A stretch of 64,000 bases of DNA from Odobenus rosmarus divergens (GCF_000321225.1 NW_004451012.1:473159-537158); one strand, 5' to 3'; shown: positions 1 through 14,165, counted from the first letter of the stretch. The notes: generated from the sequence alone by a model not told the origin. Numbers and translations are program-made.

Positions 1-395
1 GGGTATGTGCTATGGTGAGCGCTGTGAATTGTGCAAGACTGTTGAATCAGAGATCTGTACCTCTGAAACAAATAATGCAATATATGTTAAGGAAATAAAA
101 AAGAAGAAGATAGCAGTAGGGGAAGAATGAAGCGAGGGAAATCGGAGGGGGAGATGAACCATGAGAGAAGATGGACTCTGAATAACAAACTGATGGTTCT
201 AAAGGAGAGGGGGGTGGGGGGATGGGTTAGCCTGGTGATGAGTATTAAAGAGGGCACGTTCTGTGTGGAGCACTGGGTGTTATGCACAAACAATTAATCA
301 TGGAACACTACATCAAAAACTAATGATGTATGGTGATTCACATAACAATAAAAAATTAAAGACAAAAATAAATAAATAAATAAAAATTAAAAAAA
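1..395 (+). mobile_element. LINE-1 3' end (carnivore type), cut by window start
   Basis: This is the 3' UTR of a carnivore L1. It aligns through 'gggtatgtgctatggtgag', the G-rich tract near 210, 'cactgggtgttatgcac' and 'aaaaactaatgatgta' to copies at 23460-23827 and 56220-56598, and ends in an A/T-rich tail. Diverged by scattered substitutions. Confidence 0.85.
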
Positions 396-806
396 TTATG
401 AAGAAGTATTTGGAAATGATAAACCAAATTTCAAGGCAGTGGTTCTTTTTGAAGTAATAATGGAAAAAATATGATTGGGCAGTGATCCATAAAGAGCTTC
501 AAATAACTTGGGAATGCCTTTCTGCTTAATAATAGTGGGATATAACTGGCTCATGAAATTATTAAAAGTCAAAAAACCAATTAGTCTTATTTAATCAAAA
601 TTATACTTTGTAGCATCTGCACTATAGAAAAAATAATTAAATAAAACTTAGGGTTGTAGATTTGTGTCCATATTTCCAGACTTGAAGTGTCAATAGAAGG
701 GACCAGCTGTAAATAATCTCAAATATGGATCTATAGATATTTTTGCCTACAGATTGCTTTGATTTGAGACTTAAAGTTCTATTTTCATTCCCTCAGGCAA
801 AGCAAC

Positions 807-995
807 TTCCTTTTTTTTTTTTACGTTTTTAATTTATTTATTTTGAGACAAAGTGAAGAGAGCGTGAGCAGGGAAGAGGGAGAAGCGGACTCCTGGCTGA
901 GCAGGTAGCCCCATAAGGGGCTTGATCCCAGGACCCTGAGATCAGGACTTGAGCTGAAGGCAGACGCTTACTGACTGAGCCACCCAGACGCCCCC
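807..995 (-). mobile_element. CAN-SINE
   Basis: Reverse-oriented: poly-T then 'gagcaggg..agcggactcc' and the tRNA-like head 'gagccacccagacgccc'. Flanked by a short direct repeat CAAAGCAAC (798-806 and 995-1003). Confidence 0.9.
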
Positions 996-2500
996 AAAGC
1001 AACCCCTTTTAGTATTTCAATCAGTGATCTTTAAAAAACTGAATATTTTGAACTAGTTGCTGAAAATTTTTGCTCTACCAATTAAACTATTAAAATAGTT
1101 TTAATGAGTTTTCCTTGATCTAATGATTAAACACATGCAAAAATGCAACATATTACTGTGAATTGAAATTACATGAAAAATTTTCAAAGTGTTTGTAAAT
1201 ATTTTTATTTCCCAGAAATATATAATTCTTAGACATATATTAAAGTGTTTCAACTTCAGAAAATATGATTTAAACTGGCTTAACTGATAACAAAATCACC
1301 AGCTATTTAAAAGTCCAGAAGGTGAGCCACGTAAGTGGGAAATCACCCCGTTTCTCTGAATCTCACTTGGCTGTCCCATATTATGTATACTGAATGTATT
1401 GTTGGGGAGGAAGAATTTACTCTGCTGTTCAAGGTCCTAGCTGGACTAAGAATCAAATTGACATAAGACAGATTCACTGGAGAAAATCGAATTTAGTTTC
1501 CTACATATGGGGAATCCATGAAGACATGGAAATTCCAAGACAGCCAGACAACAGGAGGCTTAGTGAGCTAAGGAGAGGGATAAGATCTGGAGACACAAAA
1601 GGCAGAAAGACCATTAGCAGGAAGGTAAGAGGAGTTGTTTGGAAAACAAAGGTTGTCCTATTATGCAGGTAAGTTTCTGTTAATAGCTCTTTTCCTGCCA
1701 CAGGCAGACAGTTGGGAGGGAGGTAAAGAGCTTTTCCTCAATCTGCTGGGTTTAGATTGCTTTTGACACAAAATAATATTCATGCCAAAGTGGCCCATCT
1801 TGGGGCAGCCTACCCTTGCCCCTACAGTGCCAATAAAATACTCCTTCGTGGTGGCAAAGTGATATTAGCCATCCTAGTTTCACATATATACCTCATGGCT
1901 TCAAACGAAAGAGAGAGAGCATCATTTCTGGAGGCTACTTCATTAGATGGGGGGTGGGGCCCTACTTCTCAGAAGACCTCAGTAAATGTCATGCCTCTTT
2001 TGCATTGTGTCAAATGCCAGTGCTAAATCAATGCTAATTAGTTTAGTCCTTGTTCCTAAACAAGATTCTTCAGGAGTTGAGTAAACTTGGCTGCACACTG
2101 GAACCATTTAAAAAATGCTAAGACCTCCACCCTGAGAGATTTAGATTTAATCAGCTTTGAGTGCAATCTGAGCTTTAGGATTTTGAAAAACTAGTATGTG
2201 ATTCTAATGTGTAGTCAAAGTTGAAATTCACTGTCTTAGAGCAGTCACACTCACTGTCAAGAGTGAAATACAGAGGAGGGAGTAGATACCTGAATAAAAT
2301 CAGTTATATGAAGAAATAGGCAAGGGAGAATGGGGTCATATAGGTAACTGATAATGTCCACACTACTTTCCCAGTTCTATATTATACTATTTATAATCTG
2401 AAATTAAAAATAAAAAAGACTTTGGCATGGGAAAATCAAGTTATATAGTTAGAGTTTAGGAGGATACAGATGAACATAAATTACATTAAATCCTACTCTA

Positions 2501-2725
2501 GGGGCGCCTGAGTGGCTCAGTTGGTTGGGCGTCTGCCTTCGGCTTGGGTCATGATCCTGGAGTCCCGGAATCGAGTCCCGCATCAGGCTCCCTGCTCAGC
2601 AGGGAGTCCGCTTCTCCCTCTGACCCTCCCCCCTTTCATGTGCTCTCTCTCTCTCTCTCTCATTCTCACTCTCTCAAAATAAATAATAAATAAATCTTTA
2701 AAAAAAATTAAATAAATAAATAAAT
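2501..2725 (+). mobile_element. CAN-SINE
   Basis: Head GGGGCGCCTGAGTGGCTCAG, CT-rich segment, A-rich tail. Perfect 13-bp target duplication AAATCCTACTCTA at 2488-2500 and 2726-2738. Confidence 0.95.
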
Positions 2726-3271
2726 AAATCCTACTCTAAAATGTATAGATTTATGTATAAAAATAGGAAAACAAGTAAACACTTGAAAATTTCAATATAT
2801 TTGTGTTCTCTACCAATAAAAACTGTTTAGATATAATAAAAATGGAAAAACAGTAAACTAAGATGGTCATAAATGTTAGTGGATCTATTCATTCAATTAA
2901 AATAAACATAATACCTGGTGTGGGAACATCCATTATCCTTAAAAACATTAACATATTGTCTGGTTTTAATGACAGATGTGGCAAACACTTTTTAATAGAG
3001 ACATTGAAGGATTTTATTAAAGTGAAAATATGTGGGAAAGGGATAAACATTTCATTCATTGCTAAAAATAGCATTTAGTCAGATGTTGAACAAATTACTA
3101 AGAAAATGGGATGCAGACAGATAAGATTTGATGGAGAGAGAACAGGAAGGCTCTTAAAACAAAATAGAATGGGACCTTAATCTGGATGGTCAGTTGGATA
3201 ACAGCATAAATGCCTTGAGCAACTGTCGAATGGATCAGAGAGTCAGCAGGTGGCACTCCATAACTCAGAAT

Positions 3272-3317
3272 TTTACATACTTCACAATTGCACCTTTACA
3301 TACTTCACGATTGGCAC
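3272..3317 (+). repeat. Two imperfect 23-bp tandem units
   Basis: TTTACATACTTCACAATTG is followed by TTTACATACTTCACGATTGG; the two units start at 3272 and 3295. Confidence 0.75.
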
Positions 3318-4914
3318 TGGGATTAATATATTGCCAAATATTCTGAAGTGTAACACTGGATGTAATATAGATATAAATAAAGTAGTCTTTATTTAGAATT
3401 TTTGAATTTCAAACATTCAAAACTTTCTAACTTTAGAAAATCTGGAAGAAAAAATTAAACCCAATAATATACTACTCAAATTGAAAATATTTTCATATTT
3501 GGAGCAAAATGATTGACGTATATCAATCAATAGTTTATACACATCTGCACTCAAAACAAAACACTAAAAGATCATTTGTTTTTACTTACACACAATCAGG
3601 CTCTGGAAAGCAATATGCTCTTTCAGCAGCTTGATACGTTCAATTTTCCAGGCTTCAGAACCACATATGTCAAAGTTTGGGCTATTATTTCCACCATGCA
3701 ACATTTCTACTGTGAGTAGTCAATTTGACTTGGCATTCACTCACTACTAAAGGCATCCCAAAAGGAAATGGAATCATTAGTGTCACTCTACAAAATATTT
3801 ACAGAAGAAAACCTCTACATCACTTTATAAGAAGTCAGATATCTTACTGTTGAGCATATGTGAAGAAATAATAAATTTTCTTCCAATAAATACTTCCAAT
3901 TCTTCATATAACCAAAATTTATTTCTATGATATCACTAATGACATGGTAGTCTGAAAATTCTTACTAAGTTGTCAAATTCATCATAACTATCTAAATTGA
4001 CTTTTCTTATATCCTTTTTAAGTGAACAACAACAAAGAAGGAAGATAGCATTAGTCTTTGCAACAAGGGAGTAATATCATGCACTTCCCGGAAATATTAC
4101 GGATATAAGCAAAATATAGTGTGAGGATCAGAGTGAAAAATGAACAAATAAAATTACAGAGCTGTGTCCTAAAATCTCTTCAGCATAATGGTGGAGAATC
4201 TGGAGAAGTGCTAAATCTTATCTTCTATTTTATAAATGTGAGGGCTAGAGGCAAGAATCTCTTCCACCATTATAGGCCAACCGAATTCAGAAGTTGCCGT
4301 TCTGGGGAGCTTCAGGATTTGTAAGAAGCCTATCCCAGCAGAAACGCAGCAGGGAAAAGGGGCTTCTCTCTGGTGCAGTAGCACTCTTCCTGCCAAGGAG
4401 AAAGGAAGCAGAAGCAAGGAGTACCGGCACATTCACATCATCACCTTGGCAATGATGCCAAGCTAAGCGGAAGGTTAACTGATGCATGATGACTCCTTGT
4501 GCTGTCACCCCATACCAGAGCTGTCCTGCAATAGGAAAAGTGAAATATGTATTAATCAGATTTCCAAAGAATGTTAAAAGGATTGAAGAGCCATCAGATT
4601 GACAGTGAGGGTATCCAAAAAGAATGTACTCACCTTCTTTACGGGCAAATACCATACACAGATCTCTATATGTGAAAGGTAAAATAGAACAAATGAAAGA
4701 AAAAACAAAAACCATGGGCTGCTAACCCATGCTACAAAATGAAAGTAGGCTTCAGAATTAGAATGAAAAGCAAGCCACTAAAAAAAAGTTGTTTTATTCT
4801 AAGAATAGAACATGATCTAAGTGAAAAACTTACTGGTACAGAATTATATTAAGAAAAAAAAGTTTCTGTCTGCCATCCAACACATTGTTCAATATGTCAT
4901 ATTTAATAATAATA

Positions 4915-5090
4915 GCGTTAGGTGTCCATTATATCTCAGGTACTTCTCTAAATATTTTATGGGTAGTAGTTAATATCATCCCTAACATAGTCCTTTTATT
5001 GTACCCATTTTTAGAGAATGGAGGCTCTGATATAGAACATACTCCAGTTCACACAGCTGCTATAAGACATTTGACTCCAGAACACCTGAC
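4915..5090 (-). mobile_element. MIR (ancient SINE) fragment
   Basis: It resembles the reverse complement of MIR: a size-ordered run of 'ttta..ggtagt..atc', 'cccatttttagagaatgg' and 'cacacagctg'. Strongly diverged. Confidence 0.55.
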
Positions 5091-5924
5091 ACTCTGATAC
5101 ATATTTTTACTACATATACCTTACTGCCTCTTGTAAGCTTCTAAAAGTTTTCTGTCATTACAGAAGTACATATACAATATTATGACACAATTAGAATTAA
5201 ATATATTATAGTTTATATAGTATATAATAGCATTTTAAAATGATATCTTTCTAACTCAGTACATACAAAAGTATATCATTTATTTTAATTATACCAGATA
5301 GTATAACCAGTGGCTTCTTAATGTCACTTGTATTATTTTTGATTTTTAGCCATTATAAAAAACAAAACTGAAAAGAACATAAAATATATCCCTGTGCTTA
5401 TGCATGTATATATTTCTAGAAGTAGAATAAAAGCATTTGGCACTCACTCATAGTGAATGCATCACAGATTTAATTCCCCAGGAACCAACTGTGAGACAGA
5501 AACTGGCATGCTGGGAGTTTATTGTAGCATACTCAGTATATGTGCAGTGCTTTTATATGTCATTTTTATCAAAATAAAGTTTTTTTGAAAAAGAAAACAT
5601 GTGGGCATAAAAAAGATGCATAATTGGACAGAAGCAGAGGGTTAATTGCAATGGAAAGACAGTGGAGGCTCCCCAATCCCACTGGGAAGTCTAGAGCCGG
5701 GATGACCCAGTAGATGTATCCCACACTGAGGCATGGGGGCTTAGCCTTTATATTCCTGCATCTACCAGTCACTGGGTACGAGCTGTCCCAAAAAAGAGAG
5801 TGACTTTGAGTGAAATGGTTCTTTCCAACTGAGGGCAAGTTTTATAGCTGTCAGCCACCAATGTTCTCAGGAACAGGGAAAATGAGGGCTTCAGTACTAG
5901 GTTGAATAGCATCCACTAGCACAT

Positions 5925-6196
5925 ATAGTCAATAATATAGTACTGTGTACTTTAAAATATGTTAAGAGGATAGATCTCATATTAAGTGTTCTTACACAAA
6001 ACTCACACACACAAAAGAACACAAGAAAATTTTGGAAGAGATGTATATGTTTATTACTTTGATAATAATGATGGTATCACAGAGGTATATATATGTCCAA
6101 ACTCATCAAGATATACTCATTAAAGGTGTGCAATTTTTGTGCATATCAACTATACCACTATACCTGTCTATAAAGTTAAATGAATAAATGAAATAA
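5925..6196 (+). mobile_element. Old LINE-1 3' UTR fragment
   Basis: It has the old-L1 3'-UTR order: 'tagtactgtgtacttta', 'taagaggatagatctcat', 'gatggtatcacagaggta', then 'caactataccactata'. It ends directly in the purine tract that follows, which probably arose from its A-tail. Confidence 0.6.
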
Positions 6197-6229
6197 AAGA
6201 AGGAAGGAAGGAAGGAAGGAAGAAAGAAA

Positions 6230-6286
<57 letters not shown>

Positions 6287-6363
6287 AAAGAAAGAAAGAA
6301 AAGAAAGAAAAGAAGGAAGGAAGGAAGGAAGGAAGGAAGGAAGGAAAAAAGAAAGAAAGAAAA
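6197..6363 (+). repeat. GAAA/GGAA microsatellite (about 165 bp)
   Basis: Uninterrupted homopurine tract: GGAA units, then about twenty GAAA units with slips, then GGAA units again. Pure purine on the + strand. Confidence 0.97.
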
Positions 6364-9300
6364 ATTTACCTTGATATCCTCAGATATATTTGCTTCTTAT
6401 AAGTTCTGTACAATGTTACTTCACGATTCTAGTTAGCTTCTTTTCCAGGGATACATTATAAAAGGATGAGTAGTAAATTCTAACACCTACCTCTGCAGCT
6501 GGTCTACAGGCCATAACCAATATACTTCATCTCTCTCCTCCCAACTCAATTTATATTCTCTTTACCATCAACTGGAATATATCTGGTCTTGCTCTAACCC
6601 TAGGGGTCTATGTAATAATTCATCTGCTGGGGTTTGCCATCACTAATACCACTAATAACTCAAATACTTCAGAACTTACTGAGTTTCACAGAGCAAAAGA
6701 CAAATCTGCTTGCACTTTGACCTGAACCTGTTACCATGTCCTCTCCTGCTCTGGGATTCATTTAAAGTGGCCAGCCATTTATATGGGTTGGAGAAATATT
6801 TCTGCCATTATAACCAAAGAAGCCTTCCAAGTGTTGTGCTTCCCTTTTAGTGGTGTATGGTATAAGATGAACTAATATGTCTTTAGTATGAAGTATAAGA
6901 TGAAATAATTTGTCCTTAATTTGGAAGAGATATCCCAGCATGCTCTAGAACATTGGATCTCTAACAACTTCATTTGTGACAGGACCTTGAGTCTTCATAA
7001 GGTTTATCTGTCACTACCTGGAACATGTGTATCTTCACAAAGTTTTCATCCTATTTGCCATTTATTGCTCCTCCAGTTTGAGTAACATAATGACAAATAA
7101 TATTATGTTACGTTCAAAGTATCTTATGATACAGTGGGAGAGAAAATGTAGCCTTATGACATTAAATGTATACTATATTCTGTTCCAAATGAATGTACAC
7201 TGTTTCTGACCCTCCTGCCTAATAGGAAAAGAAAAGAAAAGCACTCTGTGCTCTTGGCCACATACTGTGTTATCTGAGGCAATGTTATTCAGCTTGATCA
7301 AATAGGCTATCTAGAACAATGACAGCAATTGAACTACTACTTGGTTAAGCTTCAGTTGTCCGTTGTCATCTTCAAAGTGATGCATATTTTTTGGTAGGGA
7401 CCAATCTGGTGAATGGAGTGGAGAAATGATAGTGGACCTGCCTTTTTCCTCAATGGTGGCACAATTTCTGCTTTTCCCCTAGGGTGCTATGTTGTTTTTC
7501 ATTTTTGTTATTGGCTGGGGAGTGGGAGTTTAGGGAAGAGACAGGTTTAGTGGCTTCCAATTAGCATTCTTTATAATTCTAATCCCCAGGCAGAAAAAAA
7601 AAAATGGTGTTAAAGTCTACCACCTAAAAAATAAGTCTTTTACAAGTATATATTTAGGGCCTGGGAAATGGCAGTTGGAACTAGTGGACCTACTGTGAGC
7701 TACGCCTTGGTCAGGTACATTTATTTCCTTGCCTCCATATGCCTCCATTCTAGAACTAGGGCAATGAAGCTTCTGAAACCTAGATTTTAATGTTACATTG
7801 AACTCAAGTCCAAAATCCTTGAAATGTTTGCCTTTCTTTCTCCTAAATGTAGTTAGAAAAGTAAATGGTTGTAGATCCTGTTGGTGGAACCATTGCTATG
7901 TCTTGTTCTGGTGTTATAGTGTGATTTCTCCTGGGCACCTGGCCTCTCTTTCAACTAGTGGGCTTGAGGTCTGAAAGCTGGACAAAGGATTGTCATGTTT
8001 AGCTGGAGAGGGCCCTCAACCTCCTAATTATCCAGTCTGGATTTATTTCGATTATGTAAATTGAAGAATATCCTTGTCTACTAATCTATCCTGCTTCTAT
8101 AGACAATGTGTTTTATTAATCTCCATGGCTCTCTGAGGATCGGAACCCCCTTTCTACCTCTCTAAACTTGGTGGTCATTATAATTTTACCCTGCTTGCTC
8201 TGAAGATTATGTGCCACCACCAATCCTTTTAAATTCCCCCAATCCTATCATCTCCACAGAAGCCAATTTTGGTAACAGTACCTGCCATAATCAGTCTTTG
8301 GGTGCAAGTGAAGACTAAGATTCTCAAAGAAGCTGATGCTCCTCTGAAAAGCACATGTATTACCACTTTGATAAAAAGAGTGGTCTCCACACCCTCTTAC
8401 AGAACAAGCAGGCCTGTGCCCTTACATAAAATACATAGTTTAGCATGCTTATTTTTCTGAGCTTTTGATTTCCTTTTCCACTGTTTACTATAATAATTCT
8501 GGTATGTCCTCCTTCCTCCTAGTTATTATGGAGCATCAATTTATGCAAGCTTCCAAGGATTGACTGGCCAAGTGCCAGGAAGGGTCCAGTCAAGAAATAG
8601 GATCATACATGTAGATACATTCCACATAGCTCCTATAAGACAGGTGACCCTTAAGTGACATTTTTTATAAGAGATTTCTCTGCTTCTCCTTCCTTCTCCC
8701 TTTTCCTCTTTTCTCATCTGTTTCCCTTATTTATTCCTATAACCTCATACCTCCTTTAAAAAGAAACAAAAGGCAGTGTGAATATTATTTAGATTATTTT
8801 AAAGGAGATATTTTACATTTTAATGAAAAAATGGGCCCATAATAATTTTTATATCTCTAAATACTTATTAGCTTTCTTCTAAGTATGTTTATTTCACATA
8901 TTTTTGACATTGGCTAACCAAAATTGTGCTACAGTTCATAATTAATTATATTATATCCATACAGCCTAGAACTAAGAATGCATGATTAATACATATATAC
9001 ATCAAACACAAACACATATTTTGTAACAGATAATAGCATTTATTATACTGCTAGTCCCAACAACAAACTAAAGATCTATTTCATTTCCTATTTGCTCATA
9101 ATACATTTTCAAAATGTATGAAAGTACTTAGGCTTTTGCTTGCTCAGTTGATTTTCTTTTGAAACTTAAAGTCTGACATTTATTAAATTTGGAATTTAAA
9201 ATGTTTCTCCCTGTAAAACTTCTGACATAATGCACATTTATGAATTATTTTTCAAAATGTTCATAAATTTAAGTTCCATATCTCAGTACTTTCATTCCTT

Positions 9301-10110
9301 TAAATAAAACTCTGCCTCTTATTTTGTATTCTAAATGTCTGTCTCCTACTCAAACTGTACTTGAAAGAAAAAATATATGTAGAGATTTTATATATTCTCC
9401 AACTGTATTTAAAATGTTTTATATATATATTTTTTAAATGCAGTTTGAATAGTGTTTGAACACAGTGTATATACTTTATACATTCTCATTCACATGCATA
9501 CATACACTTAGATAAAAATTTAAAGAGTAAAAAGGTACAACTATAAATTTATCTGAATATTTAGAAAATTATATTTAAAAGCCAGACTTACACTGACTTG
9601 TCCAAAGGATCCATTTTGGGAAAAACCAAGAGCCAGAAGCAATACTTCCTTGCTCAGGAAAATTGACACACCATCAGTTTGTCTTGTTTACACACACACG
9701 CTGTCAAAACACAAAAATGAAATATAAAATATAAGAACTTAAAGATATTAAATTTATACATTTTAAATATAAACTGAGGTTATGATTAAAGTTGAATCAC
9801 ACAATTATTCATGTTACTCATGTTTGTAGCATTAGCCATATTCCTGTATCAATAGGCAAACCCAGAGGATGGTAGCTTCAACTATCTCGTACTCAGCCTT
9901 TTTATGGAAGTGTTTTATTTTACCTTATCTAGATTATTATTAAAAAATTCACTTTCTTTTTTTTTAAATTCACTTTCAAGATTATTTTCTTATGTTTGTT
10001 CTAGCTTTAAAAAACCTACTAAAATCTGACCGTCTGTCTCAGTGATCAAATGTCCCATTCTTATGGTTTCCGTATTAGGATTATTATGGCAAAAATGTGC
10101 ATCTGCTTTT

Positions 10111-10152
10111 ACTGTCCAACATTGAGTTGGTACTGTCCAACATTGAGTTGGC
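10111..10152 (+). repeat. Exact 21-bp tandem duplication
   Basis: TACTGTCCAACATTGAGTTGG occurs twice back to back (10111-10131, 10132-10152) with no mismatch. Confidence 0.97.
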
Positions 10153-11860
10153 TCTGTGTACTAGTCCCCGATTTAAGTGTATGAATTTTGGCTTTTCTCC
10201 CAAATACAACATGCAACACCAGATTTTCTTCAGATTTTAAATGTGAATGTACTAGAGGTTTGACCCAATGCATTTTGTATTTCTGCTTGGCTGGCACTTC
10301 AGCTTCTTGCTATGAAATGAGGAATCCTTTGAATCTTGAAAAAGCCTAGAATTATTTTTGGAGATGCTGATCAACAACTTGAACTCAACAACTGTGAAAA
10401 AGTCTATTGATCAACTGTCTTTTCACACAGCACAGAGATTAAATCATGTAGAATACTGGAAATGCATAGATAGTTTAAATAGAGTTATTCCAAGGAAATA
10501 TCTAAACAGTTCATTTACATCAAAATGTACATTGCTTAAAAAATATAAAATATAGAAAATAATTCTTTCAGTATAGGTAAATGATTTATAAGTTGTCTAT
10601 AAATAGATGAATAGTGGGTGTCCCAAATTATAAAGTGTGTATCTTTATATATGTGTATATTTATATTACTATATATATTATATATACAATGAGGCTTGAT
10701 AGACTGAAGAGAAAGATCCTTTTCTATCAATATTAAAATAGGAATTCTTGAATTCATGTAGAGCACATACTCAATCTCTTCTCCCTTAAAATAAATAAAT
10801 AAATAAAGACTTGTTTTTACCAATCAATTTTGTAGGCATTCTGATTAGTATGATTTTTTCCTACTTATTCTTTGCCATATATATATATGTTTTATAAAAT
10901 ATAGGTTCAATATAAAATATTGAAGAATATATTACACAATACAGAGGGACTATCCTATATTTTTAATAAATTAACTTTATATTTTTGTATAAAAAGGCCA
11001 TTGTTAAATTTATTTGATGCCAGTTTATTGTTGATAATAGTTGTTAGAGTCGTCCTTGAATTTGTATCACAAGCCTTGATTTTTCCAGAGTTCAGTATTT
11101 GAATATGTCCCACATATAGGACAGCATCTTAAATCATGCAGTTAATTTAAGTGACTATATATTAAGCATCAATACCCTCTCCTCTTCTTCCATCTTCATT
11201 ATTGTCATTTCCTATCTCACCTAATGGCACCATTGTCTTTCTAATATTCAAGCTAAAATCCACCAAGAACTCCCCATTACTCACTCTGCCTCATCAAGTT
11301 ATACTAATCATTGTCCAGATCTTCTCCAATCTATATCAGAAATGTAGTTCAAATATGGTCTACCTAATTAATGCCTTTGCTTATTAGGTCCTCATAATCT
11401 CTTGTCAGCAATAAAACAATAGTTTCCTGAATGATCTTCATATTACCAGGCTCTCCCTATTTTATCCATCTTCTACTCGATAGCAATCTGATTGTGTCAC
11501 TACCATACTTAAAAGCAACAGGAAAATGTTACTGTCTTTAAGGGTAGAATGCAAAGGAAGGTAGTTTCACTGTTGTTGCTGTTGTTTTCAGCCTCACCTT
11601 GCTATAACTTTTTAGGCCATCTCCATTGTGTCATTTCACCCATATCAATCTTCTGATATGTTTTACATCTTTACACTTTCATGATGCTCTTCAGAATGGT
11701 CTTTGGTCCCCTTTTCTACTTTTAATGTTAGTAATAAAATTAGTGGCTTACTTGAGATAAATTTTGCCAGTCTAAGTGAGCTAAATGGTTTTCCACATGT
11801 TTTTTCCAAAAGGATTTCAGTGGTCAAGAGTATAGTAATGACCATCGTACAATTCATTAA

Positions 11861-12047
11861 TTTTTTAAGATTTTATTTATTTATTTGAGAGGGAGAGTGG
11901 GAAAGAGAGAGCGCTAGTGGGAGTGGGGGGGGAGGGGCAGAGGGAGAGGGAGAAGCAGACTCCCCACATGGGGCTGATTCCAGAATCTTGGGATCATGAC
12001 CTGAGCCGAAGGCAGATGCTTAACGACTGAGCCACCCAGGCGCCCCT
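11861..12047 (-). mobile_element. CAN-SINE
   Basis: Poly-T/ATTT start, GA-rich segment and reverse head 'gagccacccaggcgcccc'. Target duplication not clear. Confidence 0.9.
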
Positions 12048-13374
12048 AATACATTATTAATATAGTTTTGTTAATGGTATACCTGATGAGATAACTGAAT
12101 GAATGAACAAATAGGTGAATGGATAAAACAGTAGAATAATGAATGACTTAGTTGAGTAGCCTGTATTTTTTATGTCTTCTTTTCTATGTGTCCTTAACTC
12201 TTTAAGACATTAAAAAATATAATAATACTATTTTATTATCTGTGTTCTTATTTATTTTTTACCTACCAGTTTTGACTGGGATTTTATATTGCTTACAAGT
12301 AATGGCTTCCACAAACAATAGGTGAATTAATTTGTATAAGAAGAGAGTCTTTTCGTTTATGTATACTGTGAGGTTTGTATTTATAAGTTTATAGCCAAAA
12401 AAGCTGGTATATTTATACAAAACAAATGTACATAAATATTGCCAAATAATATTTAGTCATTGCATATCAATATTTATGGTGAGATGAACATATAGAATAG
12501 TTAATATTTAGAAATGTGAATCAACTAAGATTTCTTAACCTAATGATTTTTTTGATCAATACTCCTTTTTCCTATTTTATAACAATGACATCTACTTTAT
12601 TTTCTATTATTAGCTTTAGTTCTTTAAGTCAACATTTAAGAATTGAAATGTTGCTCTCACTTAGAAGGAATTCAATGTATTTTATGCCAGTGAATTTTTG
12701 ATTATCTCACTAGGGAAGACAGCAAATTAGAATATATTAGTTTACCTTTAAGTACACATTTAGTTTTCAAGTGTTTACTACTGGATATCGTATATTCAAA
12801 AAGTCATAGAGTATGTGTTTTTGCTTGTTTGGTTTTTCAATCCATAAAAATCTTGCTTCTGGCTGTGAGTTTGGAAAATGCTGCCAGTTCATACTGAATC
12901 CTGAAATTATTTCATGATACAAACTAAAAACCAAATTGGAGCTCGCACATAAAACATGTATTTCCATCCATCAGAAACTTATTTCTCTAACATGTATAAA
13001 AGATTCAAATATATAAATGCATAGGTCTGATTGTTAGTTATAAAGAGTGACTTTGTTCTTTAGAACTTTATTTTCTACAAATATCCATTCATCTCCAGAG
13101 ACCTCACCGTGGTATCATCAGTCCTATTGACATATGGCCAGATGCTTTCCTGAGGATTTGATCCTTGTAAGGACACCACATGAAATTTTGGGCCACCTGT
13201 TATTTGAGAAGATAAAACAAACAGTCAGCACATATGTTAAATATTCAAGCATTATTGGTTACTCACAGGGAACTCTTTTAAAGTAGTCAAGTTGAAATTA
13301 TGCACTTATGAAAGAATATAAGAAAAAGGAAAACAAATATTTATGAAACACCACTTATAAGTAAAGCTACTTTA

Positions 13375-13547
13375 TTTTTTTTAAAGATTTTATTTATTTA
13401 TTCATGAGAGAGAGAGAGAGAGGCACAGGGAGAAGCAGGCTCCCAAGGAGCAGGGATCCCGATGTGGGACTCGATCCCAGGACACTGGGATCATGACCTG
13501 AGCCGAAGGCAGACGCTTGACCATCTGAGCCCCCCAGGCGCCCGAAA
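13375..13547 (-). mobile_element. CAN-SINE
   Basis: Reverse-oriented SINE with perfect 13-bp target duplication TAAAGCTACTTTA (13362-13374 and 13548-13560). Confidence 0.94.
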
Positions 13548-13699
13548 TAAAGCTACTTTAAATAAAATAAATGCACTGAAACTATTTTGCTGGGATTTGA
13601 TGTACTTAATTTTACATTATTTCACAAGATATCAGATAGTCTTGTAATAGATTTGAAACATTCAAGAAAGAACAAAAGAAAAGAAAGAAAAGAGAGAAA

Positions 13700-13875
13700 C
13701 TTGGAGAAAAAGGTCTAGGCTTCATATCTCAAGTCTGCCAACCAGTGACTTTGGATAAGTCATTTTTCTCCTTTGCACTTCTGGCTATCTCATCTATAAA
13801 GTGAGAATTAAAAAAGTGCCTCTTCTTATTTCAAAGCATTATTAGAGTTATGAAATTGAATAATACATTTGACCA
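13700..13875 (+). mobile_element. MIR fragment
   Basis: Sense MIR-like order: 'ccagtgactttgg..aagtca', 'ctatctcatctataaagtg', then 'attattagagtta'. Diverged. Confidence 0.6.
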
Positions 13876-14036
13876 TTTTAAAATAAGATGTGATTGACAA
13901 ATAAATGAAAAGTACCACTAGAAATGAAGCAATCCTCATTGTTGAGATGCATATTTTATTTAAGCATAAATAGGGTAACAAATGCTTTTTAAAATTCTGT
14001 GACAGCACCTAGTTACCACCATAGATGGGTAGGCAT

Positions 14037-14165
14037 TGTTGATGTCAGGTGCTATATACACTTTTTATTCATTATATCATTTAATCTTTACAATAATTCT
14101 CTGAGATTACCAATTTCATTAAGCTCTCTGATCTTCAATTTGCCAAATGAGTGAATTCAGGTAAG
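14037..14165 (-). mobile_element. MIR fragment
   Basis: Reverse MIR-like order: 'tcaggtgctatatac', 'atatcatttaatctttaca', 'ccaaatgag'. Confidence 0.6.

Noticed and set aside
1317..1840. Possible LTR-like segment with 'gacataagacagattcac' and 'tcctgccacaggcagacag'
   Set aside because: Texture suggests an old retroelement, but I could not identify family, ends or target duplication, so it is mentioned only in the intron entry.
2501..2570. tRNA-like sequence (GTGGCTCAGTTGGTT box A-type motif)
   Set aside because: This is the tRNA-derived head of a CAN-SINE with A-tail and target duplication; the same applies to the other SINE heads.
4287..4715. Open frame of 142 codons on the minus strand, in a locally GC-richer patch
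   Set aside because: No recognisable domain, no splice or promoter context, and it lies in an EYS intron; length is within chance for 64 kb.
13411..13425. Regularly spaced short repeats that might suggest a CRISPR or satellite array
   Set aside because: They are GA-rich runs inside SINEs and simple microsatellites; there are no unique spacers between conserved repeats anywhere.
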